Shown in pieces: positions 43,219 to 53,141 of a DNA stretch of 64,000 bases. The stretch covers positions 93,165-157,164 of the forward strand of contig JAIRVF010000100.1 of the NCBI GenBank assembly GCA_031254035.1, given 5' to 3'. The notes beneath the pieces are model-generated. The model was not told the DNA's origin. It saw nothing but the letters and a program-made list of their open reading frames with translations, and searched no databases. The DNA comes from Paenibacillus sp. GTDB taxonomy: Bacteria; Bacillota; Bacilli; Paenibacillales; Paenibacillaceae. Each line of letters opens with the position of its first letter. Positions within the stretch are counted from its first letter, which is position 1. Position numbers and translations under genes: made by a program.

Positions 43219-45600
43219 CTACTTTATAAACAAATCCCGAATGATACGTCCATCCATGCGAACCCAGGCCATCTCGCGAAAGTCTGCGGAAACTTCTCCT
43301 GTTTCAAAGTGAACGGAGACCTTCTTCTCTCCCACGTTCAGATGAACCAGCTCCACTTTCGGCTCGGTCGGATATACATGAAGTACGCCGCCCTGCTCCC
43401 TGGCGCCGCAGTTCCATGTCCGCAATCTTCCTGTTTCGTCTTGAGCCACATAGGCTTTGCCCAGCGAAACCTCTGCAAGACATTTAAAATGCTCATGGAC
43501 ATCGGTATCCTGCAGGTTGGTTTCATGCCAATCCGAAATCATCCCGATGTACTGCTCGCCGATGACAAACTCCTGTGAAGGATATTTCAGCGTATGATGA
43601 TGCCCTTCCTGCGCATGGCTCCAGTTGCTCACGGTCATCTGCTCGCTGATCTGTCTTGCCTGCACATAAGGGTCGGGGACGAATGCCCATCTTAAAGCAC
43701 CCGAGTCCATATCGACCATCTGCACGCAGCTGGCTAGTGCGTTCATCGTCTGCTCCAGATAGTATACTTGGCCGGTAAGCAGATAGGCATACCAGGTGCC
43801 ATAAGTGCGCCAAGATGTCCAAGCATGCGGTGAATTCAGCATATTCGGCTGTATGGCCACATCATATTGGGATTCCCAGAAACGTCTTGTCGCCCCTCTT
43901 TGACGCCCATCCGGTATCAAAAGATTCGCCAGGCACTCATGCCCGTTCAGCAGCTTCAGTGAGGCATCCCGGTAAGGAGCCCGCTCCTCCTCCGGCAGCA
44001 TGAGAGCAAATAATCCAAGCTGGAGACTACTACAGCTGATCATGCCATCCTCGTACGTTAGCTCGCCTTCGGTATTGATATCCCCGTCCGCTGCCACCAG
44101 CTCATCCATCGCCCTGTGCACGGATGCGGTATGCCGAACAAGCCGCTCACGCCAGGCCGGGTCGCTTTCGGCCAATGCTTTTTCCGCCAGGATCAGCTCC
44201 ATCAAGCTTTTCGCTGGATAAATCACCGATGTATAATGCGTCTTTCCGGCGCGGTAGGAACCATCCGGGTACTGCGCATGATCAATAAGCCAATCCGCCA
44301 GGTCAGAAGCTCTCTTCAAAGCAGCTTCATCCCCTGTTGCTTCGTAACGGTCAACCAGAACTCCTACCATGGAGCTCACATTTTGGATTCTGTGCTTTAC
44401 CAGAAGCGGTTCATGTGTCTCCATATCAAACATTAAAGGGTAAATGGAAGCCAAGATTTTTTCCGTTTGCCCCAGCATCTCCTGATCACGGAAATACTGC
44501 TGCGACGAGTAAAGCGTGTACAGTCCGTACCAGCTCTCGCAGTGCGAGGTAGCTCTAGGCGGGCAAATGAGCGCCGCTGCTCTCGCCTTGTCCATAAACC
44601 AGAGCCAATGCGGTCTAACGGAGACCATTGCCTCGCTTTGCTTGCCTGAGTCATTCTCGATCTCGATCCGAATATGTCCCTGTGATTCCCCTGCCTGAAT
44701 AAGCAGTTCATATTTGCCTTCTCCGGCAGCTTCCGGCTGCACTGTCATCCGCCGCCCATCCGGCATCTGAATCCGGGCCGTGACATTTTCGGCTGAATGA
44801 ATCGTCAGGCGGGTGCATTCGCCCTTCGCCAGCGTCGTTTGTTCAAGCTCCAGCATCGGAGCGGCACAGACCGGTGCAAGCAACGGCAGCAGCTGATCCA
44901 GCCGCTTAACCGGAAGCAGCCGGAGAGTCCATTCCTTCGTCTCACCCGGAAGCAGCTCTAACAATGTCTGCGGATGGCGCTCAGGCAGTGGACCTGCGTG
45001 AAGGAAATCGAGCGTAAACGTCTCGACCCGGTGGCCGCCCCATTCCAGCTCACCCTCCATGTAGCCGACATTGTACTGCAAGCTCCAAGACGCAATCGGC
45101 TGCGAGCTTGCAATACCGATGAGCGCCCCCTCCGGTCTCATGCAGTACCCCCAGAAATGTGTCCGCTCACACCGCAGCAGCGTTGGGAAAAACTTATCGT
45201 TCCAATCCGGGAACTTCTCCATATAGCTGTCGATTCCAGTCATCAGGCCAAGTGATAGCGGCTGTACCGGAATTTTCCCTGTATTAGTAACGGCTGCGGT
45301 AACCGCAAGCTGACCATCAACACTGTGATAACGCAGCGAGAAGTTTAAAGCCCCAGAACTTCCCGTAAAATTGGCTCCATCCGTATCACGCTCATCGAGC
45401 ATCACGTCGATCACATGCTTCTCGCCATTCCATTCACCTTGCCAAGCAAAACCCGCGTATGCTCCTTTTCTGAAATCGACGCCAATCCAGCCATCGTCAG
45501 ACAACAGCCTCAAATGTTCCACCTGACCGTTCTGGTGAAGCGCGGCTTCCCAGCGGGAGCCACCGATCTGAATCAAAGCATCCTGCACAGGTAATGACAT
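43219..45600 (-). CDS. Predicted (alpha/alpha)6-barrel glycosidase-like protein
   Basis: This protein of about 793 residues lacks a signal peptide. Residues 1-330 look beta-rich (N-terminal galactose-mutarotase/Ig-like style); residues 340-720 have aromatic helical repeats (SWYGLYTLYSSQQYFRDQEM, TYGTWYAYLLTGQVYYLEQT) as in six-hairpin glycosidases; the last 80 are again beta. The family is not one I can name, and catalytic acids cannot be fixed. Start ATG 45600 follows GGGGAGG by 9 bases. It is the last gene after a binding protein and two permeases, so it probably processes the imported oligosaccharide. Confidence 0.75.
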   Translation of the reverse strand: MSLPVQDALIQIGGSRWEAALHQNGQVEHLRLLSDDGWIGVDFRKGAYAGFAWQGEWNGEKHVIDVMLDERDTDGANFTGSSGALNFSLRYHSVDGQLAVTAAVTNTGKIPVQPLSLGLMTGIDSYMEKFPDWNDKFFPTLLRCERTHFWGYCMRPEGALIGIASSQPIASWSLQYNVGYMEGELEWGGHRVETFTLDFLHAGPLPERHPQTLLELLPGETKEWTLRLLPVKRLDQLLPLLAPVCAAPMLELEQTTLAKGECTRLTIHSAENVTARIQMPDGRRMTVQPEAAGEGKYELLIQAGESQGHIRIEIENDSGKQSEAMVSVRPHWLWFMDKARAAALICPPRATSHCESWYGLYTLYSSQQYFRDQEMLGQTEKILASIYPLMFDMETHEPLLVKHRIQNVSSMVGVLVDRYEATGDEAALKRASDLADWLIDHAQYPDGSYRAGKTHYTSVIYPAKSLMELILAEKALAESDPAWRERLVRHTASVHRAMDELVAADGDINTEGELTYEDGMISCSSLQLGLFALMLPEEERAPYRDASLKLLNGHECLANLLIPDGRQRGATRRFWESQYDVAIQPNMLNSPHAWTSWRTYGTWYAYLLTGQVYYLEQTMNALASCVQMVDMDSGALRWAFVPDPYVQARQISEQMTVSNWSHAQEGHHHTLKYPSQEFVIGEQYIGMISDWHETNLQDTDVHEHFKCLAEVSLGKAYVAQDETGRLRTWNCGAREQGGVLHVYPTEPKVELVHLNVGEKKVSVHFETGEVSADFREMAWVRMDGRIIRDLFIK

Positions 45601-45659
45601 ATTTCCATTCCTCCCCATTGTCCTTTTCTTGACATTATAGAAATTATAAGTTTTGGGTC

Positions 45660-46544
45660 CTACTCTTTAACTGATCCCAGCATAATGCCGTGAATGAAAA
45701 AACGCTGTAGGAATGGATACACGACAAGGATTGGCAACATCGAAATGACGATTTTTGCGGCATTTAATGTTTTGTTGGACAGCTGGGCCATCTGGCGGAG
45801 CTCCTCCGTTGTCATGTTGTCCGTATTGATTTGCACCACCAATTGCTGAATATATGTCTGGAGCGGATAATGCTCCTGTTTGTTCATAAGGATGAGTCCG
45901 TCAAAAAAGGAATTCCAATGGCCTACGATACTAAACAGCGTGATGGTAGCAAGTACGGGCACCGACAGTGGCAAATAGATTTTGAGCAGCATATACCAAG
46001 GGCCAGCCCCATCCATCATGCCTGCCTCGTCCATATCCTTGGGAATGCTACGGAAATAGTTGACTAGCAATATGACGTTAAATACCGGAACAGCTGACGG
46101 CAGCACCAAAGCCCAAATCGTATCCAGTAATCCATAAGACTTGATCGTTACAAACCAGGGAATAAGCCCCCCGCTAAACAGCATCGTAAACACGATAAAC
46201 CACATATATACATTGCGGAAACGGAACTGCATCGGTGTACGGGACAACGGATACGCCATCATGGCGCAAACTACGAAGTTGATGATCCCTCCCAGCAAAA
46301 CACGCTTGAGCGAAACGCCAAATGCAGCGAAAAAGGCCTGTTCCTGCAATATTTTTTTGTAAGAAGAAAGCGTGAAGTCCACCGGCCACAGGGACACCAT
46401 GCCTCCGGCAACCGCAGACTTGTCGCTAAAGGACACCGCAATCGTATACCAGATCGGAAAGATGCACAGTAATGACGTAATCACTAATATAGCTATTATC
46501 ATACCGTCTGCCATCCGCGACTTAAATGTGACATTTCTAACCAT
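45660..46544 (-). CDS. Carbohydrate ABC permease, LplC/YtcP type
   Basis: This 294-residue inner-membrane protein has six helices and the ABC-permease EAA loop: DMDEAGMMDGAGPWYMLLKIY then LPLSVPVLATI. It pairs with the upstream permease to import a sugar brought by the lipoprotein. The C-terminus FLQRFFIHGIMLGSVKE is typical of the LplC/YtcP type. It starts 15 bases after the partner permease ends. No ABC ATPase gene lies nearby; a shared MsmX-type ATPase is the known solution for such systems. Confidence 0.93.
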   Translation of the reverse strand: MVRNVTFKSRMADGMIIAILVITSLLCIFPIWYTIAVSFSDKSAVAGGMVSLWPVDFTLSSYKKILQEQAFFAAFGVSLKRVLLGGIINFVVCAMMAYPLSRTPMQFRFRNVYMWFIVFTMLFSGGLIPWFVTIKSYGLLDTIWALVLPSAVPVFNVILLVNYFRSIPKDMDEAGMMDGAGPWYMLLKIYLPLSVPVLATITLFSIVGHWNSFFDGLILMNKQEHYPLQTYIQQLVVQINTDNMTTEELRQMAQLSNKTLNAAKIVISMLPILVVYPFLQRFFIHGIMLGSVKE

Positions 46545-46559
46545 AACGGTTCGCCCCCC

Positions 46560-47450
46560 TTAGAAAATACGGTAGTTGGCGAATTTCGACGCCATCACGT
46601 AAGAAAGGATAATAAGCACGAAGCTGATAATCGATTTCAGCAGACCGACGGCTGTCGCTAAACCGTATTGGACCTGCAGCAGACCGGCGCGGTATACATA
46701 CGTGTCGATAATATCACCGGAATCATATACAAGAGGGTTGTACAAGTTGAATATTTGGTCAAAACCAGCATTCAGCACATTGCCAAGACTCAGTGTAGCC
46801 AGCAGGATGATCGTTGGTTTCAGACTTGGCAGCGTAATATACCGCAGCTGCTGAAGCCGGCTCGCACCGTCGATAGCCGCTGCTTCGTACAGCGACGGGT
46901 TGATTCCTGTCAAAGCGGCCAAATAGACAATCGTTCCAAAGCCGAACTCTTTCCACACATCGCTGACTACGATAATGCCCGGGAACCATTGGTTGCTGCC
47001 CAGGAACATGATCGGTTCAGCGCCGAACCAGCCCAGAATCTGGTTCATCAGCCCGTCCATGGAAAGCAGGTCGGAAATAATCCCGGCAAGGATTACCCAT
47101 GAAAGGAAATGGGGCAAATAGACGATCGTTTGAACACTGCGCTTAAACAATACTGATCTGATTTCGTTCAGCAAAAGCGCAAAAAAGACGGGAACGACCA
47201 AACCAGCCAAAATTTTAAGCACGGCGATATAAATCGTATTAAAAAATATAGTTCGGCTGTCAGGCAGCTCGAACAAGTAGCGGAAGTTATCCAGACCCAC
47301 CCATTCCGAGCGCCAGAAGCCCAGTCCCGGTTTGAAATTTTGAAAGGCAATCGTAATGCCGAACATCGGCACAACGCTGAACAATATAAGCAGTATGATC
47401 CCCGGAAGCAACATTAGGTGATAATGGAGCGCAAATGGCTGTTTTTTCAT
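46560..47450 (-). CDS. Carbohydrate ABC permease, LplB type
   Basis: This 296-residue permease has six membrane helices and an EAA motif NPSLYEAAAIDGASRLQQLRY. N-terminal GIILLILFSVVPMFGITIAF and FKPGLGFWRSEWVGLDNF fit the LplB family of large-oligosaccharide importers. The gene follows the binding protein and precedes the second permease. Confidence 0.93.
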   Translation of the reverse strand: MKKQPFALHYHLMLLPGIILLILFSVVPMFGITIAFQNFKPGLGFWRSEWVGLDNFRYLFELPDSRTIFFNTIYIAVLKILAGLVVPVFFALLLNEIRSVLFKRSVQTIVYLPHFLSWVILAGIISDLLSMDGLMNQILGWFGAEPIMFLGSNQWFPGIIVVSDVWKEFGFGTIVYLAALTGINPSLYEAAAIDGASRLQQLRYITLPSLKPTIILLATLSLGNVLNAGFDQIFNLYNPLVYDSGDIIDTYVYRAGLLQVQYGLATAVGLLKSIISFVLIILSYVMASKFANYRIF

Positions 47451-47520
47451 GGGTTTCTCTCACCTCTCATCCAGTATCGAGAGGGCGGGGGACCGGAAAC
47501 GGCCCTCCCGCCCATTCTAT

Positions 47521-49140
47521 CTATTCCCCAAGCGCTTCCCGAACTTCTTTCGTGATTTGATCTCCACCTAGCTTCTTCCACTGTTCAACAAAGGTATCAA
47601 ATGAATCCAGCGGTTCTTTGCCCATAATGATTTTCAGGTATGTTTCCTTCTCCATCTTGCTGAGGGTGGCATTCTTCAGCTCCATCGTTTTCGTTATGGA
47701 CGTAAACAGATTTTCTGCCGGCTTAAGCGGGCCATGTAAAGGATCGCTTCCGATCGTGTAGGAGAAATATGGCTGCCATGCTCCCAAGTCCTTGACAGGG
47801 TCAAAATCCGCTTCTTTTGCTTTTGCATAGATCTCCTGCATCTCAGGAATCATATCTTCTGGTTTCGATTTACCATCGAGCACATCTCTCAACATATCGT
47901 GCTTGCGCGTAACGGTGTCGGCATTTTCAATGACCAGTCGCATCGGCCAATATCCTGGATTGACCCGGTTATCAAGCTGCTTAGCATCTGGATCTGTTCC
48001 TCTTTCTCCGGCAACCGTCGTATTCAAAGCGATCATAGCCGCTTCCGGATGCTCAACCCCTTTTTTGACTACTACAAACGAACTACTCACCGGAACGGTA
48101 TGCGTTTTGAAATTCCCCTCGGCATCCAGCGGTGCGGCAAGCGCTACCCAATTGGAGTTCGGATCATTTTTCACCGCATCGCCAAGCGGTCCCCAAGGCA
48201 TCCACCATGGGCCAAAGAACATTCCGGCCTTCCCGCCTGACATCAGTTCGTAAGCTTCCTTCCGAAGCGCGAATTCCTTATCGATAAGCCCTGCGGCATA
48301 CCAATCCCTCAGTTTGGCAAGAGCGTCCTTCACCTGAGGTTGAATCGAACCATAAGAAACCTTACCCTCTTTATCTTCCATCCAATAACTCGGATAAGCG
48401 TCGAAATAACTGAAGATCGAAGCGAATCCGTTGTCTCCGTTGACCAGATCCGTAGGCGATCCCGGAAGTCCAACGGTATCCGCCTTGCCATTGCCGTCAG
48501 GATCTTTTTCGACGAATGCTTTGGCAACAGCTTCGATGTCGTCCAATGTTTTCGGTTCTTGCAGACCAAGCTTGTCTAGCCAATCCTTGCGGACCCATAA
48601 AAAATATGGGGCATCGCCCTGCGGCACGATATTCGGAATAGCCATCATCTTTCCGTCAAAAGTCGCTTTCTCCAGCGCCTTACCATTTGTCGTAGCATAA
48701 AAATCCTTCACTTGCTTCGAAGCGTATTTCTCATATACCTGGCTCATATCTTCCAGTTGTCCCGCTTCTACCAGCTGCCGCAAATCCTTCTCGCTCACAA
48801 CCATCACGTCTGGAATATCATTGCTGGCGATGGCCACTTGAACTTTCTGAGTGAATGGATCACCGCTTTTAGCTGTCAATGTGTAATCGAACTTGATATT
48901 TGTCTTGTCGAAGATATACCGAGTAAACTGGTTATTATCTACGGTGTCGCCTGCTGGGAGGGTTTTATCCTCCGGATTCAGCGGTTTGGCAATTGTGAGT
49001 GTTACAGGTTCGGGATATTTATAGAATGGATCCGCTGGCGTCTCTGCCTCTTTGGGTTTCGAAGCGCCTTGATCATTTGCCCCACATCCGCTCGCGAGCA
49101 GCATGGTACTTGCCAGTATTGCAATCATCCATTTTTTCAT
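47521..49140 (-). CDS. Extracellular sugar-binding lipoprotein
   Basis: This protein of about 539 residues captures sugar for the two permeases. The signal MKKWMIAILASTMLLASG ends in the lipobox LASGC, so it is anchored by Cys20 outside the membrane. The size and the C-terminal half (KEALG, WYAAGLIDKEFALRKEAYE) fit the LplA/YtcQ group of family 1 binding proteins, larger than usual ones. ATG 49140 follows AGGGGGAG. A promoter and perfect cre site lie just upstream, so CcpA should repress the operon. Confidence 0.93.
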   Translation of the reverse strand: MKKWMIAILASTMLLASGCGANDQGASKPKEAETPADPFYKYPEPVTLTIAKPLNPEDKTLPAGDTVDNNQFTRYIFDKTNIKFDYTLTAKSGDPFTQKVQVAIASNDIPDVMVVSEKDLRQLVEAGQLEDMSQVYEKYASKQVKDFYATTNGKALEKATFDGKMMAIPNIVPQGDAPYFLWVRKDWLDKLGLQEPKTLDDIEAVAKAFVEKDPDGNGKADTVGLPGSPTDLVNGDNGFASIFSYFDAYPSYWMEDKEGKVSYGSIQPQVKDALAKLRDWYAAGLIDKEFALRKEAYELMSGGKAGMFFGPWWMPWGPLGDAVKNDPNSNWVALAAPLDAEGNFKTHTVPVSSSFVVVKKGVEHPEAAMIALNTTVAGERGTDPDAKQLDNRVNPGYWPMRLVIENADTVTRKHDMLRDVLDGKSKPEDMIPEMQEIYAKAKEADFDPVKDLGAWQPYFSYTIGSDPLHGPLKPAENLFTSITKTMELKNATLSKMEKETYLKIIMGKEPLDSFDTFVEQWKKLGGDQITKEVREALGE

Positions 49141-49158
49141 GAAAGCTCCCCCTGTCTT

Positions 49159-49186
49159 ATTGTTTACGCTTACATTTTTCGTCCAA
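49159..49186 (-). promoter_or_regulatory. Promoter of sugar ABC operon
   Basis: Minus strand: -35 TTGGAC (49181-49186), 16-bp spacer, -10 AACAAT (49159-49164), about 20 bases before the gene start. Confidence 0.55.
49160..49175 (-). promoter_or_regulatory. CcpA cre site
   Basis: Minus strand ATGTAAGCGTAAACAA matches WTGNAANCGNWNNCAW at every defined position. It overlaps the -10 and spacer of the predicted promoter, a repressing location. Confidence 0.85.
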
Positions 49187-49422
49187 GGCTTACCCACGTT
49201 GCCGTGAGCCTTATACTCATTGTATCTTCTGATGAATTAGAGAGAGTTCCATTCTTTCGTCAAATCAGGTCTCATTTCTTATGTTAAAATCGGTTTTTTC
49301 TTATTTACCTGTGAATCTTTCAATCATTTGAGTACCTACTTGCATATCATTTGCAGACCCCACCTGGCAAAATATCGGTTATAGAGGTTGTTAACCCCCC
49401 CTTTAAACACGCACTTATACGC

Positions 49423-49459
49423 ATAAAAGGCCCGGTAGGAACCAAATCCCACCGGACCT
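49423..49459 (-). terminator. Terminator of HK-RR operon
   Basis: Minus strand AGGTCCGGTGGG-ATTTGGTT-CCTACCGGGCCTTTTAT, 15 bases past the response regulator stop. Confidence 0.8.
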
Positions 49460-49473
49460 GCCGCTTTCGAGCG

Positions 49474-50871
49474 TCAGCCCCTTTCTTTCTGTCCGCAGCG
49501 AAACGCGCTGGGAAGCATCCCCGTTTTGTCCTTGAATACGCGGCTGAAATACTTTTCATTCGGATAACCGGTCTGCGTGGCAATCCAATAAATCGGCTTG
49601 TCGGTGTCTACCAATAGCTGTTTAGCCCAATCTATTCTGGCCTGCCGGACATAATCGTTGAAGGATACCCCTACGATATCCCGAAAACATTGGCTTAAAT
49701 AACTTTGGCTTAAGTTTACTTCCTTGGCTACCTCGCGGAGCGTAATCTCTCTGCTTAAGTCCTGATGAATGATCTGGGCTGCCTTCCAGACACAAGATAT
49801 GACTTCCTGTGAATAAGAGGGCTTAAATAAATACGATGCGAGTTCTTGTCTTAAGCCACCGAGCCACTGCTTCCATTCCTGCCAAGACGGTAGCTTCTGC
49901 TGTGGTGTTCGCCAGGTCTCTGCCGGAACGACACGTTCCCAGCGAGTAGAGGACAATATAAACAACGAATCAAGCTGACGCTGCGTTAACTTCATCGCCT
50001 CGAGATCAGCCAGATTCTCTTCATATTGCTGATCATGAATGACCCACTGCAGACTGGACCAAGCTTCCTTTAGTTTCTGCTCCTCTTCATGGGTAATCGG
50101 CCTTTGGCTGACCGTTTCCTTCAACTGCTCAAGTCTTCTCGTCTGGATCCGGGATGGGGCTTGATCCCATTCATAAAGCATGAACCGGTCCCTATAATCC
50201 TGCAGAGTTCGTATCATCTGGTTCCCGCTCTCGGAGCCGATGCCGCTAACAATCATGACAATTCCGGTTTCAAGAAAAGAATCATCCAGTAAACATGCCA
50301 AATGATCATCCGAAAGATCCGCCTCTTTGCAAGGAAGAAACCAAATTCCCGGAGCGCTTTCCTCCACGGACTTCCCGCAGTAAACTGGACTGGACGAATG
50401 CGGACTCCCGCTTGCATGAGCCGAAATCCACACGATCCCTTGATCCGGGCTTACTCTTTCATTCTCCTCCCAAGCACGCGCCTGCTGATTCGTTTCATAC
50501 TGGATTCGCTGCTCAATTCTGCCCAGCACCTCCTCCATCTTGTCCTGCTGAAGTTCTGTTTTTGCAATATAATCGATCGCTCCCAGCCTAAGCGCTTCCT
50601 GTATGTATTCAAAATCCTGATGAAACGTCAAGATAACCGTCCAAATCCGCGGGTAAAGCTGCCGTACCGCCCGAATCAATTCGATCCCGCTCATTCTCGG
50701 CATAGAAAGATCGGTAATAAGCAGATCCACTTCCTGCTGGTTCAAAAACGCAAGCGCATCCTCCCCATTTCCCGCTTCTCCAATAACCTCCATCCCAAAC
50801 TGTTCCCAAGGCATCAATGAAATAAATCCTTTTCGCACAAGCCTATCATCCTCAACAATCAATACGCGCAT
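49474..50871 (-). CDS. AraC-type response regulator
   Basis: This protein of about 465 residues is a two-component response regulator. The receiver domain has the acidic pair VEDD, the phosphorylated Asp in LLITDLSMPRMSG (near 55), and AKTELQQDKM at the end. A central variable part of about 200 residues follows, then a C-terminal AraC DNA-binding domain (ITLREVAKEVNLSQSYLSQC, IYWIATQTGYPNEKYFSRVF). ATG 50871 follows AAGGAG; it overlaps the kinase gene by 20 bases. It should activate the adjacent sugar ABC operon. Confidence 0.94.
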   Translation of the reverse strand: MRVLIVEDDRLVRKGFISLMPWEQFGMEVIGEAGNGEDALAFLNQQEVDLLITDLSMPRMSGIELIRAVRQLYPRIWTVILTFHQDFEYIQEALRLGAIDYIAKTELQQDKMEEVLGRIEQRIQYETNQQARAWEENERVSPDQGIVWISAHASGSPHSSSPVYCGKSVEESAPGIWFLPCKEADLSDDHLACLLDDSFLETGIVMIVSGIGSESGNQMIRTLQDYRDRFMLYEWDQAPSRIQTRRLEQLKETVSQRPITHEEEQKLKEAWSSLQWVIHDQQYEENLADLEAMKLTQRQLDSLFILSSTRWERVVPAETWRTPQQKLPSWQEWKQWLGGLRQELASYLFKPSYSQEVISCVWKAAQIIHQDLSREITLREVAKEVNLSQSYLSQCFRDIVGVSFNDYVRQARIDWAKQLLVDTDKPIYWIATQTGYPNEKYFSRVFKDKTGMLPSAFRCGQKERG

Positions 50872-52627
50872 GCTGCAGATCTCCTTCCCCATGTGTCGAT
50901 GATGGAATCGTAATGATAATGCTTGTCCCTTCTCCGCTCCGGCTCTTTATATCGATTCCGGCGGATTCGCCGTATTGGTATTTCAGCGTCCGGATAACAT
51001 ACGGCATGCCGATCCCCATCCCACGTCGTTTGTGAGCCGGATCATCTCCCTGCAATAACCGGTCTGCTTCTTCTGGGGACATGCCCATCCCGTTATCGCT
51101 GACTTCAATCCGAATACGATCCGCCTCCTGGCTGATATCTACCCGAATCAAACCGTCATCGGTAATGCCGTGATATAATGCATTCTCTACGAGCGGCTGC
51201 AGCATAAAACGCGGAATACGAGACTCAAGCTGCTCCTGTGGGACTGAAATGCGGATATCAAAATGGAACTGGTACCTAATCTCCTGCAGCGTGATATAAT
51301 CCTTCAGCGCCGCTAGTTCCTCGCGGATCGTAGCCGTTTCACCCTTGCCTAAATTATAATGAAGAACACGATTCAAGGTGGAAATTAAATGGTCGATATC
51401 TTCCTGTCCGTTCAGCCGTGCCTGCCACCGGATCGTGTCCAGCGTATTATGCACGAAATGCGGGTTGATTTGGGAAATCATCTTTTCCACTTCTAGGCGG
51501 GACTTATTCCTTTCATTTTCCTTGATATCCTCGATCAACTGAATGACGGTTCCCTTCATTTCATGAAAGCGTCTTAGCGAATAATCAAACTCATCGATTC
51601 CCGTCAATTGTAGTTCCCCCTGCGACTGATTCTGTACCATCAAACGGATTCCACGGTTCAGGCTGGTGAGTGGCCGAGTTACGATTCTCCAAATCAACCA
51701 AGCAAAACTGATACTGACAAACAAGGATAAAACGGCTATTAATCCAAACTGGAGGAACCAATTGAAGATTTCATGCTTGTAAGATTGGATCGGAATGACA
51801 GCTACAACCCGCCAGCCCTGGTTGCTTGCTTCTTCAAATGTATATTGGGTGCCATACACCGACCGATTGGCATCTTCTTGTGCTGCAAGTCTCATTCCAA
51901 CAGGAAAAGACGACGGGTTTTCGCTGTAAGCGATCCGATTATCCGTATCCACAATGAGGTGATATACCCCCATCCCATACTGCATTTTATTAAAAACCGT
52001 ATCGACCAGACGATTATCCGTCTCCATATAGATGTACAATTGATCCAGATCAGGATAATCGATTTTGCGGGTGATAGACATCACCTTCCGGTCAAATTGC
52101 GCATTCACCGTCTGGTGCGGCCCGTAATAGGATATGCCTGGCAGCTTCGTAAACACCGGTAGTTCAGCGGGATCAAACCCTTCCCTGACCAGCAGGTTCG
52201 GAAATAATATCTGATTAGTCCCCTGATTGTAATAAAACATCAGTCCAATATTCGGATTGGTGGATGTAAGTAAATTCATTTCCGTTTCGATTTCTCCCGC
52301 CAAAATTTTGCGGTCATACGGATGGTCGTTTGTCATGTATGCATAAATATCCTTACCCACACGTCCGTCAAAAGCGAGCTGTTGTGAAGCGTAATTTAGA
52401 TTTCCTAAAACGTTTTCCAGCGATACCCGAACCTGTTTCAGATTGCTGTGTATCCCGCTTGTAATTTTCGTCTCTAAAATGGTATGCATTGACGTATAAG
52501 AGATGATTCCGATTAAAAGCAAGGGAATAAACGTGCTCAGCAACAGTACGTGAACAAGCTTCCGTTTCAAGGAAGTAGGGACGATCTTCCGGCACGTTCG
52601 CATAAGTATTGAAGATAACCTGTCCAT
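50852..52627 (-). CDS. Sensor histidine kinase, YesM type
   Basis: This 591-residue membrane sensor has helices near 25-46 and 293-315 with an extracellular Cache-like domain between. A HAMP linker follows. The kinase domain of the LytS/YesM class carries the phosphorylated His in ISQINPHFVHNTLDTIRW, N box PLVENALYHGI, and G box DNGMGMS and RGMGIGMPYV. It pairs with the AraC-type regulator and probably senses extracellular sugar through contact with the binding protein, which is typical for this class. Confidence 0.94.
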   Translation of the reverse strand: MDRLSSILMRTCRKIVPTSLKRKLVHVLLLSTFIPLLLIGIISYTSMHTILETKITSGIHSNLKQVRVSLENVLGNLNYASQQLAFDGRVGKDIYAYMTNDHPYDRKILAGEIETEMNLLTSTNPNIGLMFYYNQGTNQILFPNLLVREGFDPAELPVFTKLPGISYYGPHQTVNAQFDRKVMSITRKIDYPDLDQLYIYMETDNRLVDTVFNKMQYGMGVYHLIVDTDNRIAYSENPSSFPVGMRLAAQEDANRSVYGTQYTFEEASNQGWRVVAVIPIQSYKHEIFNWFLQFGLIAVLSLFVSISFAWLIWRIVTRPLTSLNRGIRLMVQNQSQGELQLTGIDEFDYSLRRFHEMKGTVIQLIEDIKENERNKSRLEVEKMISQINPHFVHNTLDTIRWQARLNGQEDIDHLISTLNRVLHYNLGKGETATIREELAALKDYITLQEIRYQFHFDIRISVPQEQLESRIPRFMLQPLVENALYHGITDDGLIRVDISQEADRIRIEVSDNGMGMSPEEADRLLQGDDPAHKRRGMGIGMPYVIRTLKYQYGESAGIDIKSRSGEGTSIIITIPSSTHGEGDLQHARIDC

Positions 52628-52781
52628 CTCGCACCAACCTTTCTGTTAAATCAGTAAAGGTGTTTAGCTAAAATAAAACGTTTTCTTCAAATTATAAAGC
52701 AAATTTAGACACCAGCCTAGCTAGACCGTCACAATATATTTTGAAACAGCCACAACTTCACTTTGACAAAATAAATTAACA

Positions 52782-53062
52782 TAAGTTAATTTAAGAACTC
52801 GGCAGCAGCTTCGAGGATTCGATGCGATACGCTCAGTGCTCCAGAGTCTGGCGGAAAATGCGCGCGCCAACAAAGGCATTATGCCCAGCCTGATCGCTTT
52901 TTTGTCCGAGATGGAGATGCACTGCCAAATGCCGGAACTGAGCCGGGCCGAAGTGATGCTCCTCTTCCCCGGAGATGAAGTAGCCGGGTCCATGTGCCCC
53001 GATATGTATGCATTGTTCAAAACATGCATGGAAGAGGCTCATGAAGATGGTACTTCAATAAC
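52782..53062 (+). pseudogene. Fragment of unrecognised gene
   Basis: The plus-strand frame of codons from about 52791 to 53060 reads as plausible protein (SVLQSLAENARANKGIMPS, MEMHCQMPELSRAEVMLLFP, MCPDMYALFKTCMEEAHEDG). Base composition is higher GC than around it. There is no upstream start with ribosome site, and the 3' part runs into a terminator hairpin. It looks like the inner or C-terminal part of a larger gene left after deletion. I do not recognise the family. Confidence 0.4.
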
Positions 53063-53087
53063 ACCAAATTCATGTAGGTATCTCCGT

Positions 53088-53140
53088 AAAAAAGAACCCT
53101 TCTTTCAGGCGAAGCTGCCGTTAAGAAGAGTTCTTTTTTA
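53088..53140 (-). terminator. Bidirectional terminator after ABC exporter
   Basis: AAAAAAGAACcCTTCTT pairs with AAGAAGaGTTCTTTTTT around an 18-base loop; T runs on both strands. Confidence 0.8.
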
Positions 53141-53141
53141 G

